Notes: generated by a model not told the origin, from the sequence alone. Positions 15,340-25,788 are shown, counted from the stretch's first letter. The stretch is 64,000 nt of DNA from Mesorhizobium jarvisii (GCF_003601985.1 NZ_QZXA01000007.1:310001-374000), one strand, 5' to 3'. Numbers and translations are program-made.

Positions 15340-16137
15340 ATGAAAGTTCTGCTTGTCTTCGCCCATCCTGAATCACGCTCGCTGAGCGGCGCCCTTCGTG
15401 ATGTCGCTATCAGGGAACTCGAGGCTCAAGGGCATGAGGTTCGCGTATCGGACCTGTACGCCGAAGGCTGGAAATCCGAAATCGATCGCGCCGACTTCCC
15501 GTCGCTGGAACCCGATGCGCGGCTCATCCCGGTCGTGGCTTCCAAGAAGGGTTTCGAGGCCAACACGCTAACCGCAGATGTAAAGGCGGAGATCGAGAAG
15601 CTGCTGTGGGCCGACACCTTGATCCTGCAGTTCCCGCTCTGGTGGTTCGCCATGCCGGCAATCCTCAAGGGTTGGGTCGACCGTGTGGTCGCCTATGGAT
15701 TCGCCTATGGCGTTGGTGAGCATAGCGATCGGCGCTGGGGCGATCGCTATGGCGAGGGCACCCTTGTCGGGAAACGCGCCATGTTGATGGTGACCGCAGG
15801 AGGCTGGGAGGAGCACTACGCGCCACGCGGGATCAACGGCCCCATCGACGATCTGCTGTTCCCGATCAATCACGGGATCCTCTACTACCCCGGATACGAC
15901 GTACTTCCGCCGTTCGTCGTCTACCAGGTCGATCGTCTCGACGAGACCGGCTTCGAACCCGTGGCTGAACGGCTGCGTGAGAGGATGCGGACGCTGGCGA
16001 CGACGGCGCCCATCCCATACCGTCGGCAAAATGGCGGAGATTATCTCATTCCGAGCATGAATCTCCGCCCTGAACTGGGCGATCCCGGGGCAAACGGTTT
16101 CGCGCTTCACTCCAACCAAGCAGGCGATGTCAGCTGA
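15340..16137 (+). CDS. NAD(P)H dehydrogenase (quinone), flavodoxin fold
   Basis: A 265-aa flavoprotein of the NQO1/KefF/MdaB family (PF02525). Visible features are the N-terminal phosphate loop region MKVLLVFAHPESRSLSGAL, the FPLWWFAMPAILKGWVDRVV segment that contacts FAD/FMN, and LMVTAGGWEEHY. It would reduce quinones or electrophiles by two electrons in the cytosol, avoiding semiquinone radicals. It is divergent from a LysR gene, which probably induces it in response to such compounds. Confidence 0.88.
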   Translation: MKVLLVFAHPESRSLSGALRDVAIRELEAQGHEVRVSDLYAEGWKSEIDRADFPSLEPDARLIPVVASKKGFEANTLTADVKAEIEKLLWADTLILQFPLWWFAMPAILKGWVDRVVAYGFAYGVGEHSDRRWGDRYGEGTLVGKRAMLMVTAGGWEEHYAPRGINGPIDDLLFPINHGILYYPGYDVLPPFVVYQVDRLDETGFEPVAERLRERMRTLATTAPIPYRRQNGGDYLIPSMNLRPELGDPGANGFALHSNQAGDVS

Positions 16138-16150
16138 TCGATGCGGGCTC

Positions 16151-17626
16151 CTACTGCTTCTTAGTCGGCGCCGTCGTCGCCTGCTCGCCCATTGCCTTGA
16201 GGTCGGCGGCTTCGCCTTCCTTGGACTTTTCCGGGACCTTGAACACCTGGCCGGGCCAGATGTGGTCGGGATCCCTGATCTGGTCCTGGTTGGCGAGATA
16301 GATGGTGGAATAGCGCACGCCGTGGCCGTAGACGCGTCGCGAAATCCGCCACAGCGTGTCGTTGCGGCGGATAATCACGGCGCCGTCGGCATGTTCGAGC
16401 TTGGGCGCTACGGCCTCCGGCACGTCGCTTGGCGGCGTGGTGGCAGCGACAACGGCCGGAGCCTCCGCAGCGGGCGCTGCCGGTGCGGCAGGTGCTTCGG
16501 CGGCTGCCGGTGCGGCTGGCTTGGTCTCAGCTGGCTTGGCATCCGCCGGCTTGGTCCCGGCAGGCGCCACGGCGGCAACCGCTTCGCCCGGCTCGCGCTC
16601 GAACGGCACCGCGGCGCGGGCCACGACCTTTACGCCGTCGGCATCGAGGCCGTCGACATGGATGGTGTAGCTGCCGACTGGAATGTCGCGCGTCGCTTCG
16701 ATGAGGAAATGACCGTCCGGCGATGTCAGCGCGTCACCGAGCAGGATGTCGTTGGCATAGGCGCGCACCTTGCGGCCCGGATCGGCGAGACCGGCGACGA
16801 AGATCTTGTTGCCGTCGATCTCGACCGCCTCGACGACGATCTTGGGTCCGGCCACGGCGGCGGGCGGTGTCGCCGGCGCGGCGGGCGCCGGAGCGGCAGT
16901 TGCGGGCGCTTGAGCGGCCGGAGCTGGCGCCGGTGCAGCCGGAGCGGCAGCCTGGTCGCCGGTGGCAGGTGCTGCCGGTTTGGTCTCGGGCGCGGGAACC
17001 GTCAGCAGTTCGGCCGGCTTGCCCGGCTCCTCGACCATGGCCAGCACCTGGCCGGCGGCATTCTTGGGAACCGAAACGACAGCGGTCTGCACCGAGACGG
17101 TTACGACCGTGCCGACGGTCGAATGCAGGGTAATCGTATAGTCGCCAGGCTTCAGCGGATCGTCGAGCACGATGACAAAGGCGCCATCGGGACCCGCCAT
17201 AGTCGAGCCAAGCACCGTCGTGCCGCTCAGGATCTCGACCTTTGAATTGGGCGCTGCATTGCCGGCAATGACGATCGAGCCATTGCCCTCGACGCGCACG
17301 ACATCGAAAGTCGGCGCGGTCGGGCCGGCCGCTGCGGGTGCGGCCGGTGCAGGCGCTGCCGGAGCTGTAGCCTCTGTCGCGGGCGCGGCTGGAGCAGTCG
17401 CCTGAGGCGCCGCGGCGGGAGCGGCCGGCACAGCCGGCGCCGGCAGTCGCCCTTCCGTGCCGGTATCAGCCGGTTTCGGCGCCTCGGGCGGCGTCGAGGC
17501 CGCGACCTTCGCCGGCGGCGTTGGATGAAGATACGGGTCGAGTGCGCCCGATATGTAGGCAGTTCCCGCGGCCGCGACGGTCCCACCCGCCGCGAACAGG
17601 AACGCCTTCAATGGATTAATTGCCAT
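16151..17626 (-). CDS. LysM-domain, Ala/Pro-rich envelope protein
   Basis: A 491-aa protein with an N-terminal membrane anchor (residues ~8-28), long Ala/Pro-rich linkers, two Ig-like repeats (around FDVVRVEGNGSIVIAG...SKVEILSG and IVVEAVEIDGNKIFVAG...RKVRAYAND), and a C-terminal LysM domain (~430-475: DTLWRISRRVYGHG, LANQDQIRDPDHIWPGQVF). LysM binds peptidoglycan glycan chains, so the protein probably bridges the inner membrane and the cell wall. The linkers are very rich in Ala-Pro. It is a single gene; no enzyme domain is present. Confidence 0.85.
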   Translation of the reverse strand: MAINPLKAFLFAAGGTVAAAGTAYISGALDPYLHPTPPAKVAASTPPEAPKPADTGTEGRLPAPAVPAAPAAAPQATAPAAPATEATAPAAPAPAAPAAAGPTAPTFDVVRVEGNGSIVIAGNAAPNSKVEILSGTTVLGSTMAGPDGAFVIVLDDPLKPGDYTITLHSTVGTVVTVSVQTAVVSVPKNAAGQVLAMVEEPGKPAELLTVPAPETKPAAPATGDQAAAPAAPAPAPAAQAPATAAPAPAAPATPPAAVAGPKIVVEAVEIDGNKIFVAGLADPGRKVRAYANDILLGDALTSPDGHFLIEATRDIPVGSYTIHVDGLDADGVKVVARAAVPFEREPGEAVAAVAPAGTKPADAKPAETKPAAPAAAEAPAAPAAPAAEAPAVVAATTPPSDVPEAVAPKLEHADGAVIIRRNDTLWRISRRVYGHGVRYSTIYLANQDQIRDPDHIWPGQVFKVPEKSKEGEAADLKAMGEQATTAPTKKQ

Positions 17627-17768
17627 ATTTCCCTACCCCTTAGCCACCTAATGCCGGTCTAGCGTGTTTTGCCAATGCCGACAAGAAAAACGGGCAGTCA
17701 AGAAAAAGCTCAGCTTGTCAACCCTTAGGGCTTGACCACGCTTTCAGACCCAATCACCAATCATCAGC

Positions 17769-18379
17769 ATGAACACGATTCGATCCGTCTGCGTCTATTG
17801 CGGCTCGTCTCCGGGCCGCAATGAAATCTATGCCAAGGCCGGGCACCTGCTTGGACGCTCGATTGCCAAAGCGGGCCTGCGGCTGATCTATGGCGGCGGC
17901 ACCAAAGGCATTATGGGCGCCGTCGCAGAAGGCGCGCTCAAGGCCGGCGGCAAGGTGACCGGCATCATTCCCCGCTTCCTGATCAACAGAGAAGCAACCG
18001 AAACCGCGCTCGACCGGCTCGACGAGTTGCTGGTCACCGACAACATGCACGAGCGCAAGCATAAGATGTTCGAGAAATCCGACGCCTTTGTGGCGCTGCC
18101 TGGCGGCATCGGCACAGTCGAGGAAATCGTCGAGATCATGACCTGGGCGCAACTCGGCCATCACCGCAAGCCGATCGTCTTCGCCAATATCAACGGATTC
18201 TGGGACCCGATGACGGCGTTGCTTGATCACATGACGGCAGAGGGCTTCATCCACACCGCGCAACGGGTCAAGCCGCTGGTCGTCAACGATCCGGAGGCCA
18301 TCGTCGCCGCCATCATGGTGGCAGGCTCCTCCGTCGACGCCCCGACCGAGGGTGTGCAGTCGGTGATAGACAAGATGTA

Positions 18380-18380
<1 letters not shown>
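17769..18380 (+). CDS. LOG family protein (TIGR00730), Rossmann fold
   Basis: A 203-aa cytosolic protein with the LOG signature LPGGIGTVEEIVEIMTW (PGGxGTxxE) and an N-terminal VCVYCGSSPGRN. LOG proteins hydrolyse nucleoside 5'-monophosphates to a free base and ribose 5-phosphate; some activate cytokinins, others act on purine monophosphates. Which applies here cannot be told. The gene stands alone between a LysM gene and a LysR gene. Its stop is followed by a heptamer tandem repeat. Confidence 0.88.
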
Positions 18381-19306
<926 letters not shown>

Positions 19307-19413
19307 TTTTTCTCCGACGATTTAGTCCTTTCAGGTCTGAACTCTATCCTAATCAGTCTTGGACAGTCTGACCAGCCGCAGGGATAGTCGGCCACCAACC
19401 AAAGGAGACCCAC

Positions 19414-19704
19414 ATGCAGTTCTTCGCCCTTCTCACCCGCAACACCGCAAAGTTCAGTGACGCTGACTTTGCACCGCTTCTGCCCGGCGAAGCCGAACAG
19501 CGCCGCACGCTCTACGCCGAAGGTGCCGTGCGCCAGGTCTGGAACCGTGGCGACATCCCCGGCAGCGGCATGATGTTCGAGGCGGCCGACGACACCGAAG
19601 TGCGCGGCTACCTCGCCACCTTGCCGCTGATCAAGGCCGGCATGATGGACGTCACCGCGATCGTGCCCCTCAACCCCTATCCCGGGTTTGGGCCGAAGCG
19701 CTGA
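19414..19704 (+). CDS. small dimeric alpha/beta-barrel protein (muconolactone isomerase-like)
   Basis: A 96-aa protein starting MQFFALLTRNTAKFSD with an excellent ribosome site (AAAGGAGACCCAC-ATG). Size and pattern (basic helix with EQRRTLYAEGAVRQVW, then GSGMMFEAADDTEVRGYLATLPLIKAGMMD) fit the muconolactone delta-isomerase/YciI type of ferredoxin-like barrel. It is divergent from a LysR gene of the group that often controls aromatic catabolism. The catalytic role is unproven; it could be a non-enzymatic stress protein. Confidence 0.6.
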   Translation: MQFFALLTRNTAKFSDADFAPLLPGEAEQRRTLYAEGAVRQVWNRGDIPGSGMMFEAADDTEVRGYLATLPLIKAGMMDVTAIVPLNPYPGFGPKR

Positions 19705-19878
19705 GTTACCCCCAATCGCAATGCGGTGGCGGTGAAGGTGCCGCCATCGCGCTTCCCTGCTCGACACACTGTGATCGACTGTCAAGAAACTGTCACACGA
19801 AACCGGCTTCCCGCATGCTAAGACCTTGCAGTGAGCCGGTTGCGCGGTTCGTTGCTTGGACCATCTGGAGAAGCGACA

Positions 19879-20874
19879 GTGAACATCGCCCTCCCCGCCG
19901 AAGGCACCGACCTTTCGCCCTATTTGCCCGATGAGCACGGGCTGTTCTTCATCTACCATTTCACCGCTGAAGGCGTGCGCACCAAGGATCCCGCGCAAGC
20001 CCACTGGACCTGGCGCAGCTACCAGATCACCGACCTCCACGCGCGCCAGGAGATCGGCGCCGAGCAGGCCCTGCCGGCCCGGGCGCGTGACGCATTCCTC
20101 GCCCCCAGCCATGGCTGCCACATCGATTATGAGGATGGTTGGCTCTATGGCGATCTGCCGGACCTCAAGCACGATTTCTCGGAGGCGCGCGGGCTCGTCC
20201 ATTTCCGCTTCGCTTTCAACGACACGATGCTGATCGGCGCCCGCAAACAGCCGCTGGAGTCGGTCGACGCCATCCGCAAGGCGGTGGAGAATGGATCGCG
20301 GAAATTCCGCTCGCCGTCGGACCTGATCGAGGCGGTCATGGGCCAGTCGCTCGATGGCATGTCGGGTGAACTCGGCAAGCTTGGCGATGCGCTTGACGGC
20401 ATAGAGGACCGCGTCGTGCGCGATGCATGGCACAATGAACGCCAGGCGCTGGTCGAGGCGCGCCGGCAACTGGTGGTGATTCACCGGCAGATGGCGACGC
20501 TCACCAACCTGTTCCGGCATCTCGACCATTCGCATCGCGACGAGCTGCCTGATCTGATCAATGATATGGCGGCCAGACTCTCGCACCGGGCACTCACCCT
20601 CTATAATGACGGCGAGCAGTTGCAGGCACGCACGAGGTTGTTGCAGGACGAGCTGATGGCGAAACTGACCATGCAGTCGAACCAGCTTCTCTACGTTCTC
20701 TCCGTCATGACGGCGGTGCTGTTGCCGATGACCATCATCTCGGGCCTGTTCGGCATGAATGTCGGCGGTTTGCCCCTGGTCGACACGCCGATGGGTTTCT
20801 GGGTGGTGACCGCGGTCTCGCTGCTGATCGCCGGCGTGACCTATCTCTTCGTCAGGCGGCTCGGACAGATGTAG
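19879..20874 (+). CDS. CorA/ZntB-type divalent metal transporter
   Basis: A 331-aa member of the CorA family: a large cytoplasmic N-terminal domain with long helices, then two C-terminal transmembrane helices with the pore signature G292-M-N294 (SGLFGMNVGG). It would form a pentamer in the inner membrane. The extra loop and lack of canonical CorA acidic residues make ZntB-like zinc transport possible. I chose GTG 19879, which has GGAGAA eight bases upstream, over an in-frame GTG at 19831. The 3' end overlaps the converging rarD by 23 bp. Confidence 0.85.
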   Translation: MNIALPAEGTDLSPYLPDEHGLFFIYHFTAEGVRTKDPAQAHWTWRSYQITDLHARQEIGAEQALPARARDAFLAPSHGCHIDYEDGWLYGDLPDLKHDFSEARGLVHFRFAFNDTMLIGARKQPLESVDAIRKAVENGSRKFRSPSDLIEAVMGQSLDGMSGELGKLGDALDGIEDRVVRDAWHNERQALVEARRQLVVIHRQMATLTNLFRHLDHSHRDELPDLINDMAARLSHRALTLYNDGEQLQARTRLLQDELMAKLTMQSNQLLYVLSVMTAVLLPMTIISGLFGMNVGGLPLVDTPMGFWVVTAVSLLIAGVTYLFVRRLGQM

Positions 20875-21784
20875 CCGCCGCCCGTCGCGCGCTGACCAGC
20901 ATCGACCAGGAATACATCGCCAGCGCCGTCCAGATCAGGGCAAAGGCTATGGCTTGTGCCGTGCCGAACGGCTCGTCGAAGATCAGAACCGCGATCAGGA
21001 AAACCATGGTCGGCGCGATGTACTGCATGATGCCGATGGTGGAGAGGCGCAAAAGCTTGGCGCCGAACGCGAACAAAAGCAGCGGCACCGACGTGACCGG
21101 ACCGCAGCCGATCAGCAGCGCCGTGTCGGTGCCGGTGCTCGACACGATGTGGTCCTGTCCGGTCGCGATCAGGTAGACGATATAGCTAAGAGCCGGCACG
21201 GACAGCAAAAGCACTTCGAGCAGAAAGCCCTGGCTTGGCCCGATCGGCAGCGTCTTGCGGAAGAAGCCGTAGGCGGCGAAGGAAAACGCCAGCGCCAGCG
21301 ACACCCAGGGCAGCTTGCCGCCCTCGATTGTCAGCACCGTGACGGCAACCGTCGCCAACGCGACCGCCGCGATCTGCAACCGGTCGAGCTTTTCGCCCAG
21401 CAGCACGGCTCCGACCACGACCACCACCAGCGGGTTGATGTAATAGCCAAGCGCGGTCTCGACGGTGCGATCGACGGCGATCGCCCAGACATAGATGCCC
21501 CAGTTGACCGAGATCAGCGCCGCCGTCAGCGCCGCCATGGCGATGGTGCGAGGCGAACGAATGGCCGCCTTGAAGTCCGCCGTGCGGCCGGCCCAGACCA
21601 GGACCGCCGCGGCGATCGGCACGGACCAGACGATGCGGTGGGCGATCACCTCGGCAAGAGGCAGATGCGCCACCGCTTTCATGTAGAAAGGCAGCACACC
21701 CCACAAGAGATAGGCGCCCAGCGCCAGCAGGAAGCCGCGACGGGCCTTTGACTCTGCGTCCAGGGCAATTGCTTCAGTGACCAT
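20852..21784 (-). CDS. rarD: RarD-type EamA transporter
   Basis: A 310-aa inner-membrane protein with ten hydrophobic helices. The N-terminal pattern (RRGFLLALGAYLLWGVLPFYMK, then LAEVIAHRIVWSVP) is characteristic of the RarD group of the drug/metabolite superfamily. Known from chloramphenicol sensitivity in Pseudomonas; its natural substrate is not established. It overlaps the 3' end of the CorA-type gene, so the two transcripts run into each other. Confidence 0.88.
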   Translation of the reverse strand: MVTEAIALDAESKARRGFLLALGAYLLWGVLPFYMKAVAHLPLAEVIAHRIVWSVPIAAAVLVWAGRTADFKAAIRSPRTIAMAALTAALISVNWGIYVWAIAVDRTVETALGYYINPLVVVVVGAVLLGEKLDRLQIAAVALATVAVTVLTIEGGKLPWVSLALAFSFAAYGFFRKTLPIGPSQGFLLEVLLLSVPALSYIVYLIATGQDHIVSSTGTDTALLIGCGPVTSVPLLLFAFGAKLLRLSTIGIMQYIAPTMVFLIAVLIFDEPFGTAQAIAFALIWTALAMYSWSMLVSARRAAATSVRAA

Positions 21785-21867
21785 GGCCCAACCCTATGGC
21801 CCAGTAACCTTGGCAAGACCATCACAAAGTTCTGATGGATCAATGGACTTCCGCTGATGGTTCAACC

Positions 21868-23490
21868 TTATTCGGCAGCAACAAGTCCGGCCATCTCGCG
21901 GTTCTTCATCAGCTTGTAGATGATCGAATCCATCAGCGCCTGGAACGAGGCGTCGATGATGTTTTCGGAAACCCCGACGGTCCACCAGCGCGCGCCGGTG
22001 CCATCATGCGATTCGATCAGGACGCGGGTGATGGCCTCGGTGCCGCCATTGAGGATACGCACCTTGAAGTCGGCGAGTTCGAGGTCGACGATCTCGCTCT
22101 GATATTTGCCGAGATCCTTGCGCAGCGCGATGTCGAGCGCGTTGACCGGACCATGGCCTTCCGCCACCGACATCTTCTCCTCGCCGTCGACCTCGACCTT
22201 CACGATCGCCTCGGAGACCGTCTTCAGCTGGCCATTCGCGTCGAAGCGGCGCTCGACCATGCAGCGGAATGAGGTGACATTGAAGAACTCCGGCAGGCCG
22301 TGCAGCATCTTGCGCGCCAGGAGCTCGAAGGATGCGTCGGCGCCCTCATAGGCGTAGCCCTCGGCCTCGCGCTCCTTGACGACTGATATCAGCGCGTCGA
22401 GCCGGTGATCGTCCCTGGGCACCTCGATGCCGCGCCGCTTCAGCTCGGCGAGGAAATTGGCCTTGCCGCCCTGGTCGGAGACCATGACGCGGCGGCGGTT
22501 GCCGACGGATTCGGGCGGCACATGCTCATAGGTCGCCGGTTCCTTGGCCAGGGCGGAGGCATGGATGCCGGCCTTGGTGGCGAAAGCCGAGGCGCCGACA
22601 TAGGGCGCCTGGGCTTCCGGCGCGCGGTTCAGCAACTCATCGAATGCGCGCGACAGACGCGAAATGCCGGTCAGCGCTTCGGCCGAAATGCCTGATACAA
22701 AGCGATCCGCGAAGGCCGGCTTCAGCGCCACCGTCGGCACGATCGAGATCAGATTGGCGTTGCCGCAGCGCTCGCCTATGCCATTCAGCGTGCCCTGGAT
22801 CTGGCGCACACCGGCCTCGACCGCGGCCAGCGAATTGGCGACCGCCTGGCCCGTGTCGTCATGGGCGTGGATGCCCAGATGATCACCGGGAATGCCTGAT
22901 GCGATGACCTTGGCGACGATGGTACGCACTTCCGAAGGCTGCGTGCCGCCATTGGTGTCGCACAACACCACCCAGCGTGCGCCGGCATCGTAGGCCGTCC
23001 TGGCGCAGGCCAGCGCATAGTCCGGATTGGCCTTGAAGCCGTCGAAGAAGTGCTCGCAATCGACCATCGCCTCCTTGCCCGAAGCCACAGCGGTTTCGAC
23101 CGAAGTCTTGATCGACTCCAGATTCTCCTCGTTGGTGCAGCCGAGCGCTACGCGGACATGATAGTCCCAGCTCTTGGCGACGAAGCAGATGGCGTCGGAT
23201 TTCGATTGCACAAGCGCTGCAAGGCCGGGGTCGTTGGATGCCGACACCCCTGCCCGCTTGGTCATGCCGAAGGCAACGAATTTGGCGCTTGCCGTGCGTT
23301 TCTGCTGAAAGAACGCCGTGTCGGTCGGATTGGCGCCAGGATAGCCGCCCTCGACATAGTCCATGCCGAAATCGTCGAGCAGTTTTGCAATCGCGATCTT
23401 GTCCTCGACGGAAAAGTCGATGCCCGGCGTCTGCTGGCCATCGCGCAATGTGGTGTCGAAGAGATAGAGACGCTCGCGGGTCATGGTCAT
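21868..23490 (-). CDS. cimA: (R)-citramalate synthase, TIGR00977 type
   Basis: A 540-aa enzyme condensing pyruvate and acetyl-CoA into citramalate, giving a threonine-independent route to isoleucine. The HMGL-like barrel starts LYLFDTTLRDGQQTPGIDFS and carries the metal-binding GIHAHDDTGQAVANS and NGIGERCGNANL segments; a LeuA-type allosteric domain follows from ~400. The start is the first of two Mets (MTMTRERL): its ATGA overlaps the stop of the upstream pip gene by four bases. It is the last gene of a six-gene coupled operon. TIGR00977 also contains close 2-isopropylmalate synthase homologues, but the length and motifs favour CimA. Confidence 0.85.
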   Translation of the reverse strand: MTMTRERLYLFDTTLRDGQQTPGIDFSVEDKIAIAKLLDDFGMDYVEGGYPGANPTDTAFFQQKRTASAKFVAFGMTKRAGVSASNDPGLAALVQSKSDAICFVAKSWDYHVRVALGCTNEENLESIKTSVETAVASGKEAMVDCEHFFDGFKANPDYALACARTAYDAGARWVVLCDTNGGTQPSEVRTIVAKVIASGIPGDHLGIHAHDDTGQAVANSLAAVEAGVRQIQGTLNGIGERCGNANLISIVPTVALKPAFADRFVSGISAEALTGISRLSRAFDELLNRAPEAQAPYVGASAFATKAGIHASALAKEPATYEHVPPESVGNRRRVMVSDQGGKANFLAELKRRGIEVPRDDHRLDALISVVKEREAEGYAYEGADASFELLARKMLHGLPEFFNVTSFRCMVERRFDANGQLKTVSEAIVKVEVDGEEKMSVAEGHGPVNALDIALRKDLGKYQSEIVDLELADFKVRILNGGTEAITRVLIESHDGTGARWWTVGVSENIIDASFQALMDSIIYKLMKNREMAGLVAAE

Positions 23491-24437
23491 TTGCCTGCAA
23501 ATTTGTCCGTCGCGCGGATCAGCCGATCGAGGATGCCCGGCTCCGAATAGGCATGGCCGGCGCCCTCGATCAGGTGGAAGTCGGCCTTCGGCCAGACCTT
23601 GTGCAGCGCCCAGGCATAACGCGCCGGACACGGCATGTCGTAACGGCCATGGACGATGGTGCCGGGGATATCCTTGAGCTTCCAGGCATCGCGCAGCAGC
23701 TGCCCCTCGTCGAGCCAGCCGGCATGGACGAAATAATGGTTCTCGATGCGGGCGAAGGCGATGGCATAGTCGTCCTCGCCAAACTTGTCGCTGGTTTCCG
23801 GCTCGGGCAGCAGCGTGATGGTTTCGCCTTCCCACAGGCTCCACGCGCGGGCTGCTTCCAGCTGCGCCTTGCGGTCCGAGCCGACCAGCCGCTTGCGGTA
23901 GGCGGCCATCATGTCGCCGCGCTCAGCCTCGGGGATCGGCGCCACGAAACGCTCCCACTTGTCGGGAAACATCTCGGAGACGCCGAACTGATAGTACCAT
24001 TCGAGCTCGGCGCGGGTCAGCGTGTAAATGCCGCGCACCACGAGTTCGCTGACACGATCGGGATGCGTCTCGGCATAGGCGAGCGCCAGCGTCGAGCCCC
24101 AGGAGCCGCCGAACACCAGCCATGTGTCGAAGCCGGCCATTTCGCGCAGCCGCTCGATGTCGGCGACGAGATGCCATGTGGTGTTGGCCTCCAGCGAGGC
24201 GTTCGGCGTCGACTTTCCGCAGCCGCGCTGATCGAACAGGATGACGTCGTAGAGTTTTGGGTCGAACAGCCGCCGGTGTTTGGGCGAGATGGTGCCGCCA
24301 GGTCCGCCATGCAGGAACACGGCCGGTTTGGCGCCCTTGGTGCCGGAACGCTCCCAATAGACCTCATGGCCATCGCCGACATCGAGCATGCCGCTGTCGA
24401 ACGGTTCGATCTCCGGGTAGAGGGTGCGCAAGCTCAT
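23487..24437 (-). CDS. pip: proline iminopeptidase, alpha/beta hydrolase
   Basis: A 316-aa S33-family peptidase that removes N-terminal proline. The oxyanion segment FLHGGPGGTISPKHRRLFDP, the nucleophile Ser112 in GGSWGS, the acid in HGRYDMPCP and the C-terminal His in IEGAGHAYSE are all present, and FDQRGCGKSTP is diagnostic. It overlaps both neighbours by four bases in the DUF559-VOC-GFA-GFA-pip-cimA operon. Confidence 0.92.
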   Translation of the reverse strand: MSLRTLYPEIEPFDSGMLDVGDGHEVYWERSGTKGAKPAVFLHGGPGGTISPKHRRLFDPKLYDVILFDQRGCGKSTPNASLEANTTWHLVADIERLREMAGFDTWLVFGGSWGSTLALAYAETHPDRVSELVVRGIYTLTRAELEWYYQFGVSEMFPDKWERFVAPIPEAERGDMMAAYRKRLVGSDRKAQLEAARAWSLWEGETITLLPEPETSDKFGEDDYAIAFARIENHYFVHAGWLDEGQLLRDAWKLKDIPGTIVHGRYDMPCPARYAWALHKVWPKADFHLIEGAGHAYSEPGILDRLIRATDKFAGK

Positions 24438-24910
24438 AGTTTCAGGCCCTGTTGCGGCCAGTTGGCCGTTTCGTGATCGGGATGCTGGAAGGAGATGATC
24501 TGCTCCTGCCTTGCGTAAAAGTCGGGATCGTCATGAACCGGCGCCTCGAAGATTTTTTCCACCCAGGGCAGCCGGGACGCGTAATTGACCTGAATTTGCG
24601 GCGCCAGGTCCGAGCGGTCGTCGAAGGCGCCGATGGCGATCTCCAGCCCGCCGGGCTGGCGGTAGGTCAGCGGCGTGCCGCAACGGGCGCAGAAGCCGCG
24701 ATCGATGTTGACCGAAGACTGGAAATAGCTCGGTTCCTCATGGGTCCATTCGATACCGTCCCTGGGCGCCGTCACCAGCGCGCCGAAGAACGAGCCGAAC
24801 TGTTTCTGGCACATGCGGCAATGGCAGATGGACGGGCGCCCAAGCGCCCCCTTGACGCGGAAGCGCACGGCGCCGCACTGGCAACCGCCGGTTCGGACAG
24901 TCTCGGTCAT
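24434..24910 (-). CDS. GFA family protein (second tandem copy)
   Basis: A 158-aa CENP-V/GFA-fold zinc protein (glutathione-dependent formaldehyde-activating family). Zinc ligands are visible in GGCQCGAVRF, CHCRMCQKQFG and CARCGTPL. I chose ATG 24910, with GGAGGAAAGACC just upstream and a four-base overlap with the previous GFA stop. Strongly similar to the gene before it, indicating a tandem duplication. The true GFA substrate is rarely known for these short paralogues; S-hydroxymethylglutathione formation is only the family name. Confidence 0.85.
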   Translation of the reverse strand: MTETVRTGGCQCGAVRFRVKGALGRPSICHCRMCQKQFGSFFGALVTAPRDGIEWTHEEPSYFQSSVNIDRGFCARCGTPLTYRQPGGLEIAIGAFDDRSDLAPQIQVNYASRLPWVEKIFEAPVHDDPDFYARQEQIISFQHPDHETANWPQQGLKL

Positions 24911-25398
24911 GGTCTTTCCTCCGGCGGCCATTGGTCGGTGTCGTGATCGGGATGCTGATAGGACACAAGCTCGGCGAGATAGGGAGCCGAACCCATGTCC
25001 GCCATCGTATCCTCGCCCGGCAGTTGCGGGATCGAATCCACATAAGGCAGTTTTGCCTCGGTGCCCCACTGGATGGTCGGCGCGATGTCAGCCGGATCGT
25101 CGAAGGCGGCGATCGCCAGCGCCATGCCGTCGGGCGCCTCGAAGGTCAGCGGCGTGCCGCATTCGGCGCAGAAGCCGCGCCAGGCAGCATTGGAGGAACG
25201 AAAGCGCTTGGGCTCGCCGCGCGTCCAGTCAACCCTGGCGCCGCGCACCGAGACCAACGGCAGGTAGAAATTGCCGCTCGCCTTCTGGCACATGCGGCAG
25301 TGGCAGATCGAGGCGTCGCCAAGCGTGCCTTCGACGCGGAAGCGCACCGCGCCGCATTGGCAGCCGCCTGTGTAGACCGGCCGGTTGTCAAGGCTCAT
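24907..25398 (-). CDS. GFA family protein (first tandem copy)
   Basis: A 163-aa zinc-binding GFA-fold protein with GGCQCGAVRFRVEG, CHCRMCQKASGNFY and CAECGTPLTF. It is a paralogue of the following gene (same cysteine spacing, similar C-terminal SYQHPDHDT motif) and lies three bases after the VOC stop. Glutathione- or aldehyde-related chemistry would fit with the adjacent VOC protein but is inference. Confidence 0.85.
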   Translation of the reverse strand: MSLDNRPVYTGGCQCGAVRFRVEGTLGDASICHCRMCQKASGNFYLPLVSVRGARVDWTRGEPKRFRSSNAAWRGFCAECGTPLTFEAPDGMALAIAAFDDPADIAPTIQWGTEAKLPYVDSIPQLPGEDTMADMGSAPYLAELVSYQHPDHDTDQWPPEERP

Positions 25399-25401
25399 GG
25401 C

Positions 25402-25788
25402 TCACTCCGGCTCATGGCAGACGGCCTCGACATTGTTGCCGTCGGGGTCGAAGACGAAGGCGCCATAATAGTTCGGATGATAGTGCGGGCGCAGGCCCGG
25501 CGCGCCATTGTCCTTGCCGCCGGCTGCCAGGGCCGCGGCATGGAAGGCATCGACCTCGGCGCGACTGCGCGCGGTGAAGGCAACGTGTTGATGGGCCTTT
25601 TGACCACCCTTGCCTTCCTGCAGCCAGAACACGGGCCGATCACGGCCATAGCCACCGACCTTGGCACCGCCGGTGTATTCCAGCGGCACCATATAGAGCA
25701 GCGAAGCGCCAAGCGGCGCCATCGCCTTGTCGAAGAAAGCCTTCGAAGCCTCGAAGTCGGCAACATCGATGCCGAGATGGTCGATCAT
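25402..25788 (-). CDS. VOC family (glyoxalase/bleomycin-resistance fold) protein
   Basis: A 128-aa single vicinal-oxygen-chelate domain: MIDHLGIDVADFEASKAFFDKAM at the start, a central FWLQEGK strand, HQHVAFTARSRAEV and the closing YYGAFVFDPDGNNVEAVCH with the metal-ligand Glu. Such proteins act on aldehydes, glutathione adducts or aromatic rings. Its start codon overlaps the DUF559 stop by four bases. Confidence 0.88.
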   Translation of the reverse strand: MIDHLGIDVADFEASKAFFDKAMAPLGASLLYMVPLEYTGGAKVGGYGRDRPVFWLQEGKGGQKAHQHVAFTARSRAEVDAFHAAALAAGGKDNGAPGLRPHYHPNYYGAFVFDPDGNNVEAVCHEPE

